NCBI GenBank assembly: GCA_017510525.1
Contig: JAFWNC010000005.1
Coordinates: 1-64,000 of the forward strand
Direction: 5' to 3'
DNA from: Clostridia bacterium
Lineage (GTDB): Bacteria; Bacillota; Clostridia; TANB77; CAG-508
Length of the DNA: 64,000 nucleotides
A program made the position numbers and the translations under genes. This document shows positions 33,428 to 42,475 of the stretch, piece after piece (positions within the stretch are counted from its first letter, which is position 1; each line of letters begins with the position of its first letter). Under the pieces are notes generated by a model. That model saw only the letters and a program-made list of their open reading frames with translations, did not search any database and was not told the DNA's origin.

Positions 33428-34744
33428 TTACAAATCGATTGTAAGCTCATCTCTCGAAACTGTAGTTTGTTCACCTGTTTCCATATTTTTCAAAGTAACT
33501 GTATTGTTTTTTATTTCTTCTTCTCCAATTACAATAACATAAGGTATTTTTAATTTATCAGCATATTTAAATTTGTTTTTAATTTTCTTGTTTTGCATAA
33601 ATACCTCTGTTGGAATTCCTTTATTTCTAAGTTCTGTAGCAACTTTTATACATTCATCTATATTTTCATCCATAGATACTACTAAAACTTTTGCAACAGA
33701 TTTCTTACCCATTTCAATTAAATCTAATTCTTTTAATTGATCGAATAACCTTGTTATTCCAATAGAAATACCAACACCTTGGAAATTATTATCACAATAA
33801 GATTCTGTTAAGTGTTCATATCTTCCTCCAGAACAAATACTTCCTAGTTGTCTATAATTATTTAAAAATGTTTCATATACTGTTCCTGTATAATAATCTA
33901 GTCCTCTAGCAATACTTAAATCAAGTTCAAGATTTTTCTCAGGAATTCCAAATAAAATAGCATATTTGATTAAGTCTTTTATTTGCTCAATACCTAAATT
34001 AAATAATTCATTTTCAATACCTAATTGACTTAATTTAGATATCTTATCTTCATTAGTACCACTAATCTTAATAAAATCAATTATTCTATCAATTTTATCA
34101 TTACTAATGTCTAATTTTCCAAGTTCAGTTTTTACGCTTTCAACTCCAATTTTGTCAATCTTGTCAATTATTCTTAAAATATCAGTTATTTTCTCACTTA
34201 GGTCTAGCTCTTCAAAAAATCCATTAAGTATTTTTCTATTATTTACATGTATCGTAAAATCTTTAAATCCAAGTTCTGTAAATAATTTATAAATAATACT
34301 TGGCATTTCTGCATCATAAGAGATATCTAATTCTCCTTCTCCTATAACATCTATATCGCATTGGTAAAATTCTCTAAAACGTCCTTTTTGAGGTCTTTCA
34401 CCTCTATATACTTTTCCTATTTGATATCTTCTAAATGGAAAAGTAAGTTCATTTTTATGAATAGAAACATATTTTGCTAAAGGAACTGTTAAGTCAAATC
34501 TTAAAACTAAATCATTTTCACCTTTATTAAATCTGTAAATTTGTTTCTCTGTTTCACCACCAGCTTTTGCAAGCAAAACATCAGCTGACTCAATAATAGG
34601 TGTATCTAAAGGAAGAAATCCATATTTTTCATATGTACTTCTTATTTTATCAATCATATAATTAAATTTAATTTGTTCATCTGGAAGAAGTTCCATAAAC
34701 CCAGGAAGGGTTTTAGGTTGAACTTTGTAATTTTTATTTTCCAT
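33428..34744 (-). CDS. hisS: Histidyl-tRNA synthetase
   Basis: 438 aa class II synthetase charging tRNA-His. Motif 1 region GFLPLDTPIIESADVLL; motif 2 FRRYQIGKVYRGERPQKGRF and REFYQCDIDVIGEG; histidine-specific IARGLDYYTGTVYE; motif 3 GVGISIGITRLF. The C-terminal anticodon domain begins AKVLVVSMDENID. AAGGAG precedes the ATG. No T-box leader is visible in the 190 bp upstream. Not linked to aspS, unlike in many Firmicutes. Confidence 0.97.
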   Translation of the reverse strand: MENKNYKVQPKTLPGFMELLPDEQIKFNYMIDKIRSTYEKYGFLPLDTPIIESADVLLAKAGGETEKQIYRFNKGENDLVLRFDLTVPLAKYVSIHKNELTFPFRRYQIGKVYRGERPQKGRFREFYQCDIDVIGEGELDISYDAEMPSIIYKLFTELGFKDFTIHVNNRKILNGFFEELDLSEKITDILRIIDKIDKIGVESVKTELGKLDISNDKIDRIIDFIKISGTNEDKISKLSQLGIENELFNLGIEQIKDLIKYAILFGIPEKNLELDLSIARGLDYYTGTVYETFLNNYRQLGSICSGGRYEHLTESYCDNNFQGVGISIGITRLFDQLKELDLIEMGKKSVAKVLVVSMDENIDECIKVATELRNKGIPTEVFMQNKKIKNKFKYADKLKIPYVIVIGEEEIKNNTVTLKNMETGEQTTVSRDELTIDL

Positions 34745-34829
34745 CTTTCTTTCACTCCTTTTGAAAACTTTATTGTATTCTATAAATAATATCTTAACAT
34801 ATAATTATATTAATATCAATTATTAATTT

Positions 34830-34860
34830 AAAAAAGTGCCTAAAAATTAGGCACTTTTTT
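34830..34860. terminator. Intrinsic terminator
   Basis: AAAAAAGTGCCTA and TAGGCACTTTTTT, a 13-bp stem between the SLH gene and hisS. Confidence 0.8.
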
Positions 34861-34936
34861 CTTTTACTTAACAGTAATAATACATTTCTACAATTAAGCA
34901 AAAGTATGGTAATTTACTTTCCTTTTTTAACTTTTT

Positions 34937-35671
34937 TTACTGATTCATAAAACGCCAAATTATCATTGCTGCCTCAGCTCTCGTAACACTACTTCCAGGG
35001 TCAAGAGTGTTGTCTACACGTCCCTTGATTAATCCCTTTGTATAAGCCCATTTCATAGGTTTAACAGCATACTCTGATATTTCATTAAAATCGGAAAAAC
35101 TGCTTATTTCCTCATCAAATTCGATATCTACATTTTGGTAGCTGTCATACCTTGAAAAACGGTAAAGGAATGATACTAACTGCTCACGGCTTATTGATTC
35201 ATTAGGCTCAAATTTGTCTATACTTGAACCGTCAATAAGACCTCTTGCATAACCCCATGTTACAGGATCAAAGTAGTATTTTTCCTCATCAAGATCTGAG
35301 AATGTTGTTTTGGTGTCAGCTGCTTTGTTATCTGTCATCCTGTAAAGGATTGAAATGAACATTCCTCTTGAGACTTCGTCATTAGGAGAAAAAAGTCCAT
35401 CTGGTGTTCCCACCATAAGCTCCTTTTCAGTAACAAATTTTACAGCATTTGCATACCACGAACCAGCTTCAACATCTTCAAAACCAGTATCTTCACTCAT
35501 TTTCACAAGTGATTCATAATCAGATCTTTCAGATTTTTTCTCCTCCTCCTGTTTCTCTTGCTTTTCAGAATCAGGATTATAGATATTAGGTACAGCCATC
35601 ACAATCTGTGATATAAACAATACCGATACTACAGTTACAATAAGGTTTCTTATAAGTTTTATTGTCTTCAT
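34937..35671 (-). CDS. S-layer homology (SLH) protein
   Basis: 244 aa: a signal peptide (LIRNLIVTVVSVLFISQIVM), a short charged linker and three SLH repeats filling the rest: FEDVEAGSWYANAVKFV to FISILYRM, FSDLDEEKYYFDPVTWGYAR to LVSFLYRF and FSDFNEISEYAVKPMKWAYT to AAMIIWRF. Three SLH repeats make a trefoil that binds pyruvylated wall polymer. There is no further domain, so the protein is an anchor alone or an S-layer accessory. AAAGGAG precedes the ATG. Codons are GC-richer than in hisS. Confidence 0.9.
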   Translation of the reverse strand: MKTIKLIRNLIVTVVSVLFISQIVMAVPNIYNPDSEKQEKQEEEKKSERSDYESLVKMSEDTGFEDVEAGSWYANAVKFVTEKELMVGTPDGLFSPNDEVSRGMFISILYRMTDNKAADTKTTFSDLDEEKYYFDPVTWGYARGLIDGSSIDKFEPNESISREQLVSFLYRFSRYDSYQNVDIEFDEEISSFSDFNEISEYAVKPMKWAYTKGLIKGRVDNTLDPGSSVTRAEAAMIIWRFMNQ

Positions 35672-35752
35672 TTTTTGCTCCTTTTTCTAACTGTAAATTA
35701 CCATATTTTGTTCTATACAGAACTTTTATTATTATACAATATTTTATATATT

Positions 35753-35932
35753 ATGTCAATTAGAACCTTGTATTACTTGCTTTTATTATGTTTCCATGTT
35801 ATAATAATAGTGCTGTGCGTAGCGTTTATTGTTCAAGATGAACGTACTTTAGATATTGTAAAGAGTTTTTTGGAATCAGTACCATATATCGGCTACTTCA
35901 AAGAGAAAGAAGGTATATTATTAGTTAAGTAA
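35753..35932 (+). CDS. Possible small membrane protein, 59 aa
   Basis: A hydrophobic N-terminus (YYLLLLCFHVIIIVLCVAFI) and a charged C-terminus (DERTLDIVKSFLESVPYIGY). A shared terminator follows the stop. There is no clear ribosome site and a TATAAT box lies inside the frame (about 35798), so a shorter or non-coding transcript is equally possible. Confidence 0.3.
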   Translation: MSIRTLYYLLLLCFHVIIIVLCVAFIVQDERTLDIVKSFLESVPYIGYFKEKEGILLVK

Positions 35933-35940
35933 GAAAAAGC

Positions 35941-35969
35941 CCCCGTCCAGATTGTTAATCTGAACGGGG
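35941..35969. terminator. Bidirectional terminator
   Basis: CCCCGTCCAGATT pairs with AATCTGAACGGGG (13 positions, one mismatch), a GC-rich stem between convergent genes, followed by TTCTCTTTTT. Confidence 0.8.
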
Positions 35970-35977
35970 TTCTCTTT

Positions 35978-36739
35978 TTATGAAAAATCAACAACATCGA
36001 TCAATTTGTCAAGAAATTCCTGTTCCTCTGGAACGCCTTTTGCTTTTCTTGAAGCAGCAACAATTGGCATCCATCTTTGAATTAAAGACTTTTCTATTTC
36101 ACTTTTTTGTGTAAAAATTTCTAAATATTTTTCAGCTAGCTCAGCTTTCCCTGCCATAATTAATTCCATATATGTGTTAGCAGCATCAGCAGAAGAAGTT
36201 CCTTGAGTTACGTGAGACCAGTCAATTACAGAATATGAACCATCTTTTCTAATAATTACATTACTAGGAACAAAATCTCCATGACATAGTTTAGTATGGT
36301 CTTTCATTCCATCTAATCTTTCTAATAACTCATATCTAGCATTATCAGTTAATCCCTCTAATGAATTAATCTTTCTTTTATACTTCTCTTTTAATCTGTT
36401 TAATAATGGAACTTTTTTTGATAAGATATCTAATTGTATTTCAACAAACCTATTTAAGTATTCATCTGTCTTTTCAGGATTTTCTTCTATTAATTCACCA
36501 ATAGTTTTACCCTCTACATATTCAGAAACTAAAGCCCATTTATTCTCTACTTTACTAACTTCAAGAAGTCTAGGAATATTTAAATCTGTACCTTCTTCTA
36601 CTCTTGCTTGATTTAAGGCTTCGTTTAGGATATCTGCTTTTGAATAATTTTCTACAAATAGTTTAATTGTTTTATCTCCATCTCTATAAACTGTTTTTGT
36701 TTTTCTTACAGCAATTGGATTATCTAAATTTAATAACAT
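35978..36739 (-). CDS. APH/choline-kinase-like phosphotransferase, coupled to adhE
   Basis: 253 aa small-molecule kinase of the aminoglycoside phosphotransferase fold. Seen: the nucleotide loop (TVYRDGDKTIKLFVENYSKA), the hinge VSEYVEGKTIGELIE, the catalytic Brenner motif LCHGDFVPSNVIIRKD and the metal motif YSVIDWSHVTQG. Members phosphorylate antibiotics, choline, homoserine, methylthioribose or fructosamines; the substrate here cannot be read. The ATG shares one base with the adhE stop (TAATG), so translation is coupled to that fermentation enzyme. This argues for a metabolic kinase, not resistance. Confidence 0.8.
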   Translation of the reverse strand: MLLNLDNPIAVRKTKTVYRDGDKTIKLFVENYSKADILNEALNQARVEEGTDLNIPRLLEVSKVENKWALVSEYVEGKTIGELIEENPEKTDEYLNRFVEIQLDILSKKVPLLNRLKEKYKRKINSLEGLTDNARYELLERLDGMKDHTKLCHGDFVPSNVIIRKDGSYSVIDWSHVTQGTSSADAANTYMELIMAGKAELAEKYLEIFTQKSEIEKSLIQRWMPIVAASRKAKGVPEEQEFLDKLIDVVDFS

Positions 36740-39354
36740 TATTCATTTCCTCCTTCTCCATAATAAGCTTTCAAATATAAATCTTTAAGCTCACTAATTA
36801 ATGGATATCTAGGGTTTGAACCTGTACATTGATCATTAAATGCATCTTCTGACATTTGGTCTAAACTATCTAAGAACACTTTTTCATCAACGCCATAATC
36901 TCTTATTGTCTTTTTAATTCCAATTTTTTCTTTTAAATCTTCAATTGCTCTTATTAAATTTTCTAAACTTTCCTCATCTGTATTTCCTCCAAATCCTAAA
37001 GCTTCAGATATTTCAGCATATCTTCTTAATGTGTTTGGATGATCATATTGTGGAAATGTTCCCATTTTAGTTGGAACAGGTTCTGCGTTATACCTCATAA
37101 CATCACAAATAACTAAAGCATTTGCTATACCATGAGGAATGTGGTGATAAGCACCTAATTTATGTGCAAGTGAATGTGAAATTCCTAAGAATGCATTTGC
37201 AAAAGCCATACCAGCCATTGTAGCTGCATTAGCCATTTTCTCTCTTGCTTCTGGATCTTCTGCACCTTTTTCATAAGCTCTTGGTAAATATTTAAAAATA
37301 ATCTTTAAACTTTCAATTGCTAATCCATCAGTATATTCAGTAGCCATCATTGATGCATAAGCTTCCAAAGCATGTGTTACAGCGTCAATTCCAGATGCAG
37401 ATGTTAAACCTTTTGGTGCATTCATCATCATATTAGCGTCAACAATTGCCATTTTAGGTAATAATTCATAATCAGCTAAAGGATATTTTGTTCCAGTTCT
37501 TTGGTCAGTAATAACTGCAAATGGAGTAACTTCTGATCCAGTACCAGCAGATGTTGGAACAGCTATAAAATAAGCCTTTTCGCCCATCTTAGGGAATGTA
37601 TAAACTCTTTTTCTTATATCCATAAATGTCATTGCCATATCTAAGAAATCAGCTTCTGGATGTTCATATAATACCCACATTATCTTTCCAGCATCCATTG
37701 CTGAACCACCACCAACAGCAATAATTGCATCTGGCTTAAATGATCTCATAGCTTCAGCACCTTCTTCAGCACTTGCTAAGCTAGGATCTGGTGCAACATT
37801 TGAAAATGTTGTATGTTCTATTCCAAGTTCATCTAATTTATCTGTAATTACTTTTGTATAACCATTTTCATAAAGAAAACTATCTGTTACTATAAATACT
37901 CTTTTCTTATCTAATACATATTTTAATTCTTCTAAGGCTACAGGTAAGCAACCTCTTTTAACATATACCTTTTCAGGGCTTCTAAACCAAAGCATATTTT
38001 CTCTCCTTTCAGCTACTGTTTTAATATTTAATAAATGTTTAATCCCTACATTTTCTGAAACTGAATTTCCTCCCCAAGAACCACATCCAAGTGTAAGTGA
38101 TGGAGTTAATTTAAAGTTATAAATATCTCCTATTCCACCTTGAGATGAAGGTGTATTTATTAGAACTCTACCTGTTCTCATGGTTGAATAGAATTTTTCA
38201 ATTTTTTCTTTTTCTGTATAAGTATTAATATATAGTGATGAAGTATGTCCTAAACCACCATCATCAATTAGTTTGCATGCCTTTGTAACTGCTTCATCAA
38301 AATCTTTTGCTTTATACATTGCTAGAACTGGAGATAATTTTTCATGAGCGAATTCTTCTGAAAGTTCAACTGATTCTACCTCTCCAATTAATATTTTTGT
38401 ACTTTCTGGAACATCTACATCAGCAAGTTTTGCTATTGTATGAGCTTTTTGTCCAACTATTTTTGCATTTAAAGAATCGTTTATTATAATAGTTTTACGA
38501 ACTTTATCTATTTCATCTTCTTTTAAGAAATAACATCCTCGTTTTTCAAATTCATTTCTAACTTCATTATATATTTTTTCTGGAACTATAACAGATTGTT
38601 CAGATGCACAAATCATTCCATTATCGAAAGTTTTTGAATGAATAATTGAATTAACAGCTAAAATTATATTTGCAGTTTCATCTATTACTGCTGGTGTATT
38701 TCCTGCTCCTACACCTAATGCTGGCTTTCCACTTGAATAAGCAGATTTAACCATTCCTGGTCCACCAGTAGCTAAAATAGTATCAGCTGATTGCATTAAC
38801 ATATTTGTCATATCTAATGAAGGAACATCAATCCATCCAATAATTCCTTCAGGTGCACCAGCTTTAACAGCAGCTTCTAATACAACCTTTGCCGCTTCTA
38901 TAGTAGACCTTTTAGCCCTTGGATGAGGACTAATTATTATTCCATTCCTTGTTTTTAATGATATTAAAGTCTTAAAAATTGCTGTTGATGTTGGATTTGT
39001 AGTTGGAATAACTGCAGCAATTAATCCAATAGGTTCAGCAACCTTTTTAATTCCATATACAGGGTCATCTTCAATAACCCCACATGTTTTATCATTTTTA
39101 TATTTATTATAAATATATTCTGATGCGTAATTATTTTTTATTACTTTATCTTCAACAACACCCATACCAGTTTCTTCAACTGCAAGTTTTGCAAGTGGAA
39201 TTCTAGCATGATTTGCAGCAATTGCAGCTGCTAAAAATATTTTGTCAACTTCTTCTTGAGAATATTTAGCAAATTTAGCCTGAGCTTTTTTTACCTCTTT
39301 AATCTTCTCCTCAAGAGTCTCTAAGCTGTCAACCAGCTTAACCTCATTTTCCAA
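36739..39354 (-). CDS. adhE: Bifunctional acetaldehyde-CoA/alcohol dehydrogenase
   Basis: 871 aa, the full AdhE length. The N-terminal aldehyde dehydrogenase half (1-440) has PTTNPTSTAIFKTLISLK, GGPGMVKSAY and catalytic Cys in DNGMICASEQSV. The C-terminal iron alcohol dehydrogenase half (450-871) has IIAVGGGSAMDAGKIMW, GSEVTPFAVI and the metal histidines in GMAFANAFLGISHSLAHKLG and HHIPHGIANALV. It reduces acetyl-CoA to ethanol to regenerate NAD in fermentation. The start is TTG at 39354 after AAGGGG. A kinase gene overlaps its stop. Confidence 0.97.
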   Translation of the reverse strand: MENEVKLVDSLETLEEKIKEVKKAQAKFAKYSQEEVDKIFLAAAIAANHARIPLAKLAVEETGMGVVEDKVIKNNYASEYIYNKYKNDKTCGVIEDDPVYGIKKVAEPIGLIAAVIPTTNPTSTAIFKTLISLKTRNGIIISPHPRAKRSTIEAAKVVLEAAVKAGAPEGIIGWIDVPSLDMTNMLMQSADTILATGGPGMVKSAYSSGKPALGVGAGNTPAVIDETANIILAVNSIIHSKTFDNGMICASEQSVIVPEKIYNEVRNEFEKRGCYFLKEDEIDKVRKTIIINDSLNAKIVGQKAHTIAKLADVDVPESTKILIGEVESVELSEEFAHEKLSPVLAMYKAKDFDEAVTKACKLIDDGGLGHTSSLYINTYTEKEKIEKFYSTMRTGRVLINTPSSQGGIGDIYNFKLTPSLTLGCGSWGGNSVSENVGIKHLLNIKTVAERRENMLWFRSPEKVYVKRGCLPVALEELKYVLDKKRVFIVTDSFLYENGYTKVITDKLDELGIEHTTFSNVAPDPSLASAEEGAEAMRSFKPDAIIAVGGGSAMDAGKIMWVLYEHPEADFLDMAMTFMDIRKRVYTFPKMGEKAYFIAVPTSAGTGSEVTPFAVITDQRTGTKYPLADYELLPKMAIVDANMMMNAPKGLTSASGIDAVTHALEAYASMMATEYTDGLAIESLKIIFKYLPRAYEKGAEDPEAREKMANAATMAGMAFANAFLGISHSLAHKLGAYHHIPHGIANALVICDVMRYNAEPVPTKMGTFPQYDHPNTLRRYAEISEALGFGGNTDEESLENLIRAIEDLKEKIGIKKTIRDYGVDEKVFLDSLDQMSEDAFNDQCTGSNPRYPLISELKDLYLKAYYGEGGNE

Positions 39355-39478
39355 TTAGAATCACCCCTTCTGTTTTTTAATTTATTATACACAAGTAAAA
39401 ATATCACTATTCAATAAAAAAATCAATAGCAAAAATGGTGAGCTTTTTATTCTTTTTCTTACTATTGCATAAAAAAAT

Positions 39479-39502
39479 GTAAAGTGCTAAGCACTTTACA
39501 TT
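39479..39502. terminator. Intrinsic terminator of guaD
   Basis: GTAAAGTGC-TAA-GCACTTTAC, a 9-bp perfect stem followed on the minus strand by ATTTTTTTA. Confidence 0.8.
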
Positions 39503-39503
39503 T

Positions 39504-39974
39504 TTAATACATTTTTTTACTACTCATCTCTTTAAACTCATCAAAAATTCTTTTAGCCTCTTTACTCTCAATATGAGTAATGTTCAACATCTCATTATTT
39601 CCTTTTATAAACTCATAAATATCATCATCTTTAAAACCAATATCAGCAGTATCTTTTCTAGTATTAGCAAAATACACCTCTTTAATATTAGCCCAAATAA
39701 TTGCAGACAAACACATAGGACAAGGCTCAGCACTAGTATACAAAGTGCAACCTGACAAATCATGAGTACCAAGAATTTGACAAGCCTTTCTAATAGCATT
39801 AACCTCACCATGAGCAGTAGGATCTTTTGTTTCCATAACAGTATTATGAGCACTACAAATCACTTTTCCATCCTTAACAATTGCCGCACCAAAAGGCCCA
39901 CCTTTTGTATAATCATTAGATTTATTAAATTCCGATTCTTTAATAGCCTCATTCATAGCACTTTCATCAAACAT
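39504..39974 (-). CDS. guaD: Guanine deaminase-type cytidine deaminase fold enzyme
   Basis: 156 aa, the same length as Bacillus GuaD. Zinc motifs: TAHGEVNAIRKACQILG (HxE) and TSAEPCPMCLSAIIWA (PCxxC). The C-terminal segment (VYFANTRKDTADIGFKDDDI, then YEFIKG) matches GuaD rather than the tRNA adenosine deaminase TadA, which has RVxxGxxDxKxG there. It converts guanine to xanthine for nitrogen salvage. AAGGAGG precedes the ATG. Single gene. Confidence 0.85.
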   Translation of the reverse strand: MFDESAMNEAIKESEFNKSNDYTKGGPFGAAIVKDGKVICSAHNTVMETKDPTAHGEVNAIRKACQILGTHDLSGCTLYTSAEPCPMCLSAIIWANIKEVYFANTRKDTADIGFKDDDIYEFIKGNNEMLNITHIESKEAKRIFDEFKEMSSKKMY

Positions 39975-40007
39975 AAAAACCTCCTTAATAATACTCCAAA
40001 TCCTAGT

Positions 40008-40119
40008 AATTGAAATATAGAATTTTGAAGCGTGGCAAGGTGTTTCTCAATTTTCGTAAGAAAATTGTGGAATAGCAGAGCGTCCGAAGCCTAAGCTGAA
40101 AAATTACTATATTTCAATT
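40008..40119. repeat. 112-bp element with 13-bp terminal inverted repeats
   Basis: AATTGAAATATAG (40008-40020) is exactly inverted at 40107-40119. Inside lie the hairpin CAATTTTC-GTAA-GAAAATTG (40048-40067) and a GC-richer GAAGCGTGG..GAGCGTCCGAAGC part. It has no coding capacity and looks like a miniature element or structured RNA. Confidence 0.6.
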
Positions 40120-40157
40120 GTTCAAAGTAAATTATATATTTCAAACTTTTAAAATCA

Positions 40158-40180
40158 GGACAACCAATGGTCGCCCCTAC
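40158..40180. repeat. GTAG-hairpin (REP-like)
   Basis: GGACAACC-AAT-GGTCGCCC followed by CTAC, adjoining the stop of the COG0523 GTPase gene. Confidence 0.6.
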
Positions 40181-40183
40181 AAA

Positions 40184-41437
40184 TTATCTATCCAAGCACT
40201 CATCAAGCTCATGAATAATCTTTTCTTTATCCATATCCTTACCAATAAAAACAAGTTTGATGATTCTATCCCCTGTCTCCTCATTCCAGTCCTTTAACAA
40301 CTCAGGATTCTGTCTAAACACCTCTTGCTTTTGCTCCTCTGGTAAAGCATCTAACCAATAACCATTCTCAGATAAAGTAAACTGAGTTCCAGCTTGCTCA
40401 AAAACATAAGCCATTTCATTATCATTACTTACCCAAACAATACCCTTACATCTAATAATATTTTTAGTCCATTTAAAATTAACAAACTCTTCAAACTTCT
40501 TTTGATTAAACGGAGCTCTTCTAAAATATACAAATGTTGAAATTCCATATTCTTCAGTTTCTCCTCCATCATGGTGGTGATGGTGATGATGATGCCCATG
40601 ATGTTCGTCCTCTTCCTCATCTTCGTCATGATGGTGATTATGATGATCATGATCGTGATCTTCATCTTCATCATCATGGTGATCATGTTCATGTTCATCC
40701 TCTTCATCTTCTTTCATAAGCTCAGCAGCCCATCCAGCTGACATAGAAGCTTTCTCAAAATCAAAACTATTTGTATCCATGATATCGCTTATTTCAACTT
40801 TACCATAGTTCGTCTCAATAATTTTTGCAGAAGGTTGAAGATTTTTAATAACAGCTTTAACTTCAGCTAATTCTTCTGGTTTAACCTCATCAACTTTGTT
40901 GATTATTATTGTATTACAAAATTCAATTTGTTGAATTAAAAGATTTTCAATATCATCTTCATCTAGATTCTTTTTCTGTAAATCTCTACCTGAACCAAAT
41001 TCTTCAACTAATCTTAAAGCATCTACAACAGTTACAACATTATCAAGTCTACAAATCTTAGGTATTCCATATTGAACACTATCTTCTGACAATACTGTTA
41101 AAGTTTGAGCTATTGGAATAGGTTCACATATTCCACTTGCTTCAATTAATATATAATCAAATTTATTCATTTTGATTAATTCAACAATTTGTTTCATTAA
41201 ATCTACTTTTAATGTACAACAAATACATCCATTAGAAAGTGGAACTAGATCACTATCTTTTTCATTTACTATACCGCCCTTTTGAATAAGCTCAGCATCA
41301 ATATTAACTTCACCTATATCATTTACAATAACTGCAACTTTATATCCTTCTTGATTATTTAATACATAATTTATTAGAGTTGTTTTTCCAGCTCCTAGAT
41401 AACCTGTTAATAATGTAATTGGAACTACTTTATTCAT
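40184..41437 (-). CDS. COG0523/CobW-family G3E GTPase with His-rich metal region
   Basis: 417 aa. GTPase motifs: Walker A GYLGAGKTTLINYVL, metal-binding CxCC in SNGCICCTLKVDL, Walker B FDYILIEASGICEP and base motif TIIINKVDEV. Residues about 232-290 are an extreme His/Asp/Glu stretch (HEHDHHDDEDEDHDHDHHNH and more) that must bind zinc, nickel or similar. The CobW C-terminal domain follows (STFVYFRRAPFNQKKFEEFV). The family inserts metals into enzymes or manages zinc scarcity. No Zur box is seen. AAAGGAGG precedes the ATG. Confidence 0.9.
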   Translation of the reverse strand: MNKVVPITLLTGYLGAGKTTLINYVLNNQEGYKVAVIVNDIGEVNIDAELIQKGGIVNEKDSDLVPLSNGCICCTLKVDLMKQIVELIKMNKFDYILIEASGICEPIPIAQTLTVLSEDSVQYGIPKICRLDNVVTVVDALRLVEEFGSGRDLQKKNLDEDDIENLLIQQIEFCNTIIINKVDEVKPEELAEVKAVIKNLQPSAKIIETNYGKVEISDIMDTNSFDFEKASMSAGWAAELMKEDEEDEHEHDHHDDEDEDHDHDHHNHHHDEDEEEDEHHGHHHHHHHHDGGETEEYGISTFVYFRRAPFNQKKFEEFVNFKWTKNIIRCKGIVWVSNDNEMAYVFEQAGTQFTLSENGYWLDALPEEQKQEVFRQNPELLKDWNEETGDRIIKLVFIGKDMDKEKIIHELDECLDR

Positions 41438-41546
41438 TTTTTTATTCCTCCTTTAATTTATCGATAATATTTTATCACATTTTTCTTGAAATTCAATCAT
41501 TTTTTATTTATAATTGTCTTATTAAGATATTTTTAGAGGTAAAAAA

Positions 41547-41897
41547 ATGGAACATTGGAGTGTTGATGATTATAAAAACTATACAGAAGGTAAAAATAGA
41601 AAGTCAAAATATAGAGCTAATAAAGTATCAATAGATGGACATACTTTTGATAGTCAAAAAGAAGCTGATTATTATTCAGAACTAAAACTTCGTCTTCAAG
41701 CTAAAGAAATAAGCGGATTTTGTTTACAACCAACCTTTATTTTAGCTCCAAAATTAAAATATAAAGCTGATTTTATTATTTTTCATAAAGACAACTCTAC
41801 TGAAGTTGTTGATATTAAAGGTTTTAGAACAAAAGAATATATCGCTAAGAAAAAAGTATTTGAAGATAAATATAATTTAAAAATTACTGAACTTTAG
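41547..41897 (+). CDS. DUF1064 protein (PD-(D/E)XK nuclease-like)
   Basis: 116 aa. IDGHTFDSQKEADYYSELKL, then GFCLQPTFIL, LKYKADFIIFHKD and VVDIKGFRTKEYIAKKKVFE follow DUF1064, a family mostly found in phages and related to Holliday-junction or PD-(D/E)XK nucleases: Glu in EADYY, Asp in ADF, and the D-x-K pair in VVDIKG. Role here unknown. It could be a domesticated phage gene, since no other phage genes surround it. AGAGG precedes the ATG. Confidence 0.75.
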   Translation: MEHWSVDDYKNYTEGKNRKSKYRANKVSIDGHTFDSQKEADYYSELKLRLQAKEISGFCLQPTFILAPKLKYKADFIIFHKDNSTEVVDIKGFRTKEYIAKKKVFEDKYNLKITEL

Positions 41898-41953
41898 TAT
41901 GGACTTTTTTTATATTTAAATATATAATTATATTGTTTAGGAGGAATATTATT

Positions 41954-42388
41954 ATGTCAAAAATTTCAAAAATTCTTTTATTATTTTTTATACTATCTTT
42001 AATATTTGTACATGCAATTTACGCTGCTAATGAAACAAATACTAATTCTAATGCTAATACTAATACTAATACAAATGCTAATTCAAATAGTAATAGTAAT
42101 ACAAACACTAATTCAAATTCTAATAGCAATTCAAATTCTAATGATGTTGAAGAAGAAGAAATTGAAGATGAAGACGAAGATGAAACAACAAACACTACTT
42201 CAAATACAACAACTAAAACGACTTCTTCAAATGCTAAATCAACTTCTGGAACATCTACAACAACTACTTCAAATTCAGATTCAAATTCTGGATTAGATTT
42301 TTCAAATATACTTAATATATTTTTAATAGTAATTGGTGTTCTTATTGTTTTATTAGCAATAGCAATTTTAATAAGATTAAAAAATTAA
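41954..42388 (+). CDS. Secreted Asn/Ser/Thr-rich protein with C-terminal membrane anchor
   Basis: 144 aa from the ATG at 41954 (AGGAGG upstream). Signal peptide (ILLLFFILSLIFVHAIYA), then about 85 residues of Asn/Ser/Thr with an acidic block (DVEEEEIEDEDEDE), then a membrane helix (ILNIFLIVIGVLIVLLAIAI) and RLKN tail. The layout is of a stalk held at the membrane surface. Low complexity prevents family assignment. Confidence 0.55.
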   Translation: MSKISKILLLFFILSLIFVHAIYAANETNTNSNANTNTNTNANSNSNSNTNTNSNSNSNSNSNDVEEEEIEDEDEDETTNTTSNTTTKTTSSNAKSTSGTSTTTTSNSDSNSGLDFSNILNIFLIVIGVLIVLLAIAILIRLKN

Positions 42389-42407
42389 AATTCGGTTTAT
42401 CCGAATT
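42387..42407 (+). terminator. Intrinsic terminator
   Basis: AAATTCGG-TTTAT-CCGAATTT followed by a T run. Confidence 0.75.
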
Positions 42408-42475
42408 TTTTTTGTATATTTTTTTATAATTTACCAATAATAAAATTAGATTTCTAAAATTTTAGGAGGTAAATT

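Noticed and set aside
34745-34936. T-box leader for hisS
   Set aside because: No T-box consensus or antiterminator; the only hairpin is the terminator at 34830-34860.
39504-39974. TadA tRNA adenosine deaminase
   Set aside because: The C-terminal sequence and length match GuaD rather than TadA.
40530-40720. Plus-strand His/Asp-rich reading frame
   Set aside because: It is the antisense shadow of the His-rich segment of the COG0523 GTPase.
41547-41897. Phage remnant around the DUF1064 gene
   Set aside because: Flanking genes are ordinary chromosomal genes, with no integrase or other phage gene nearby.
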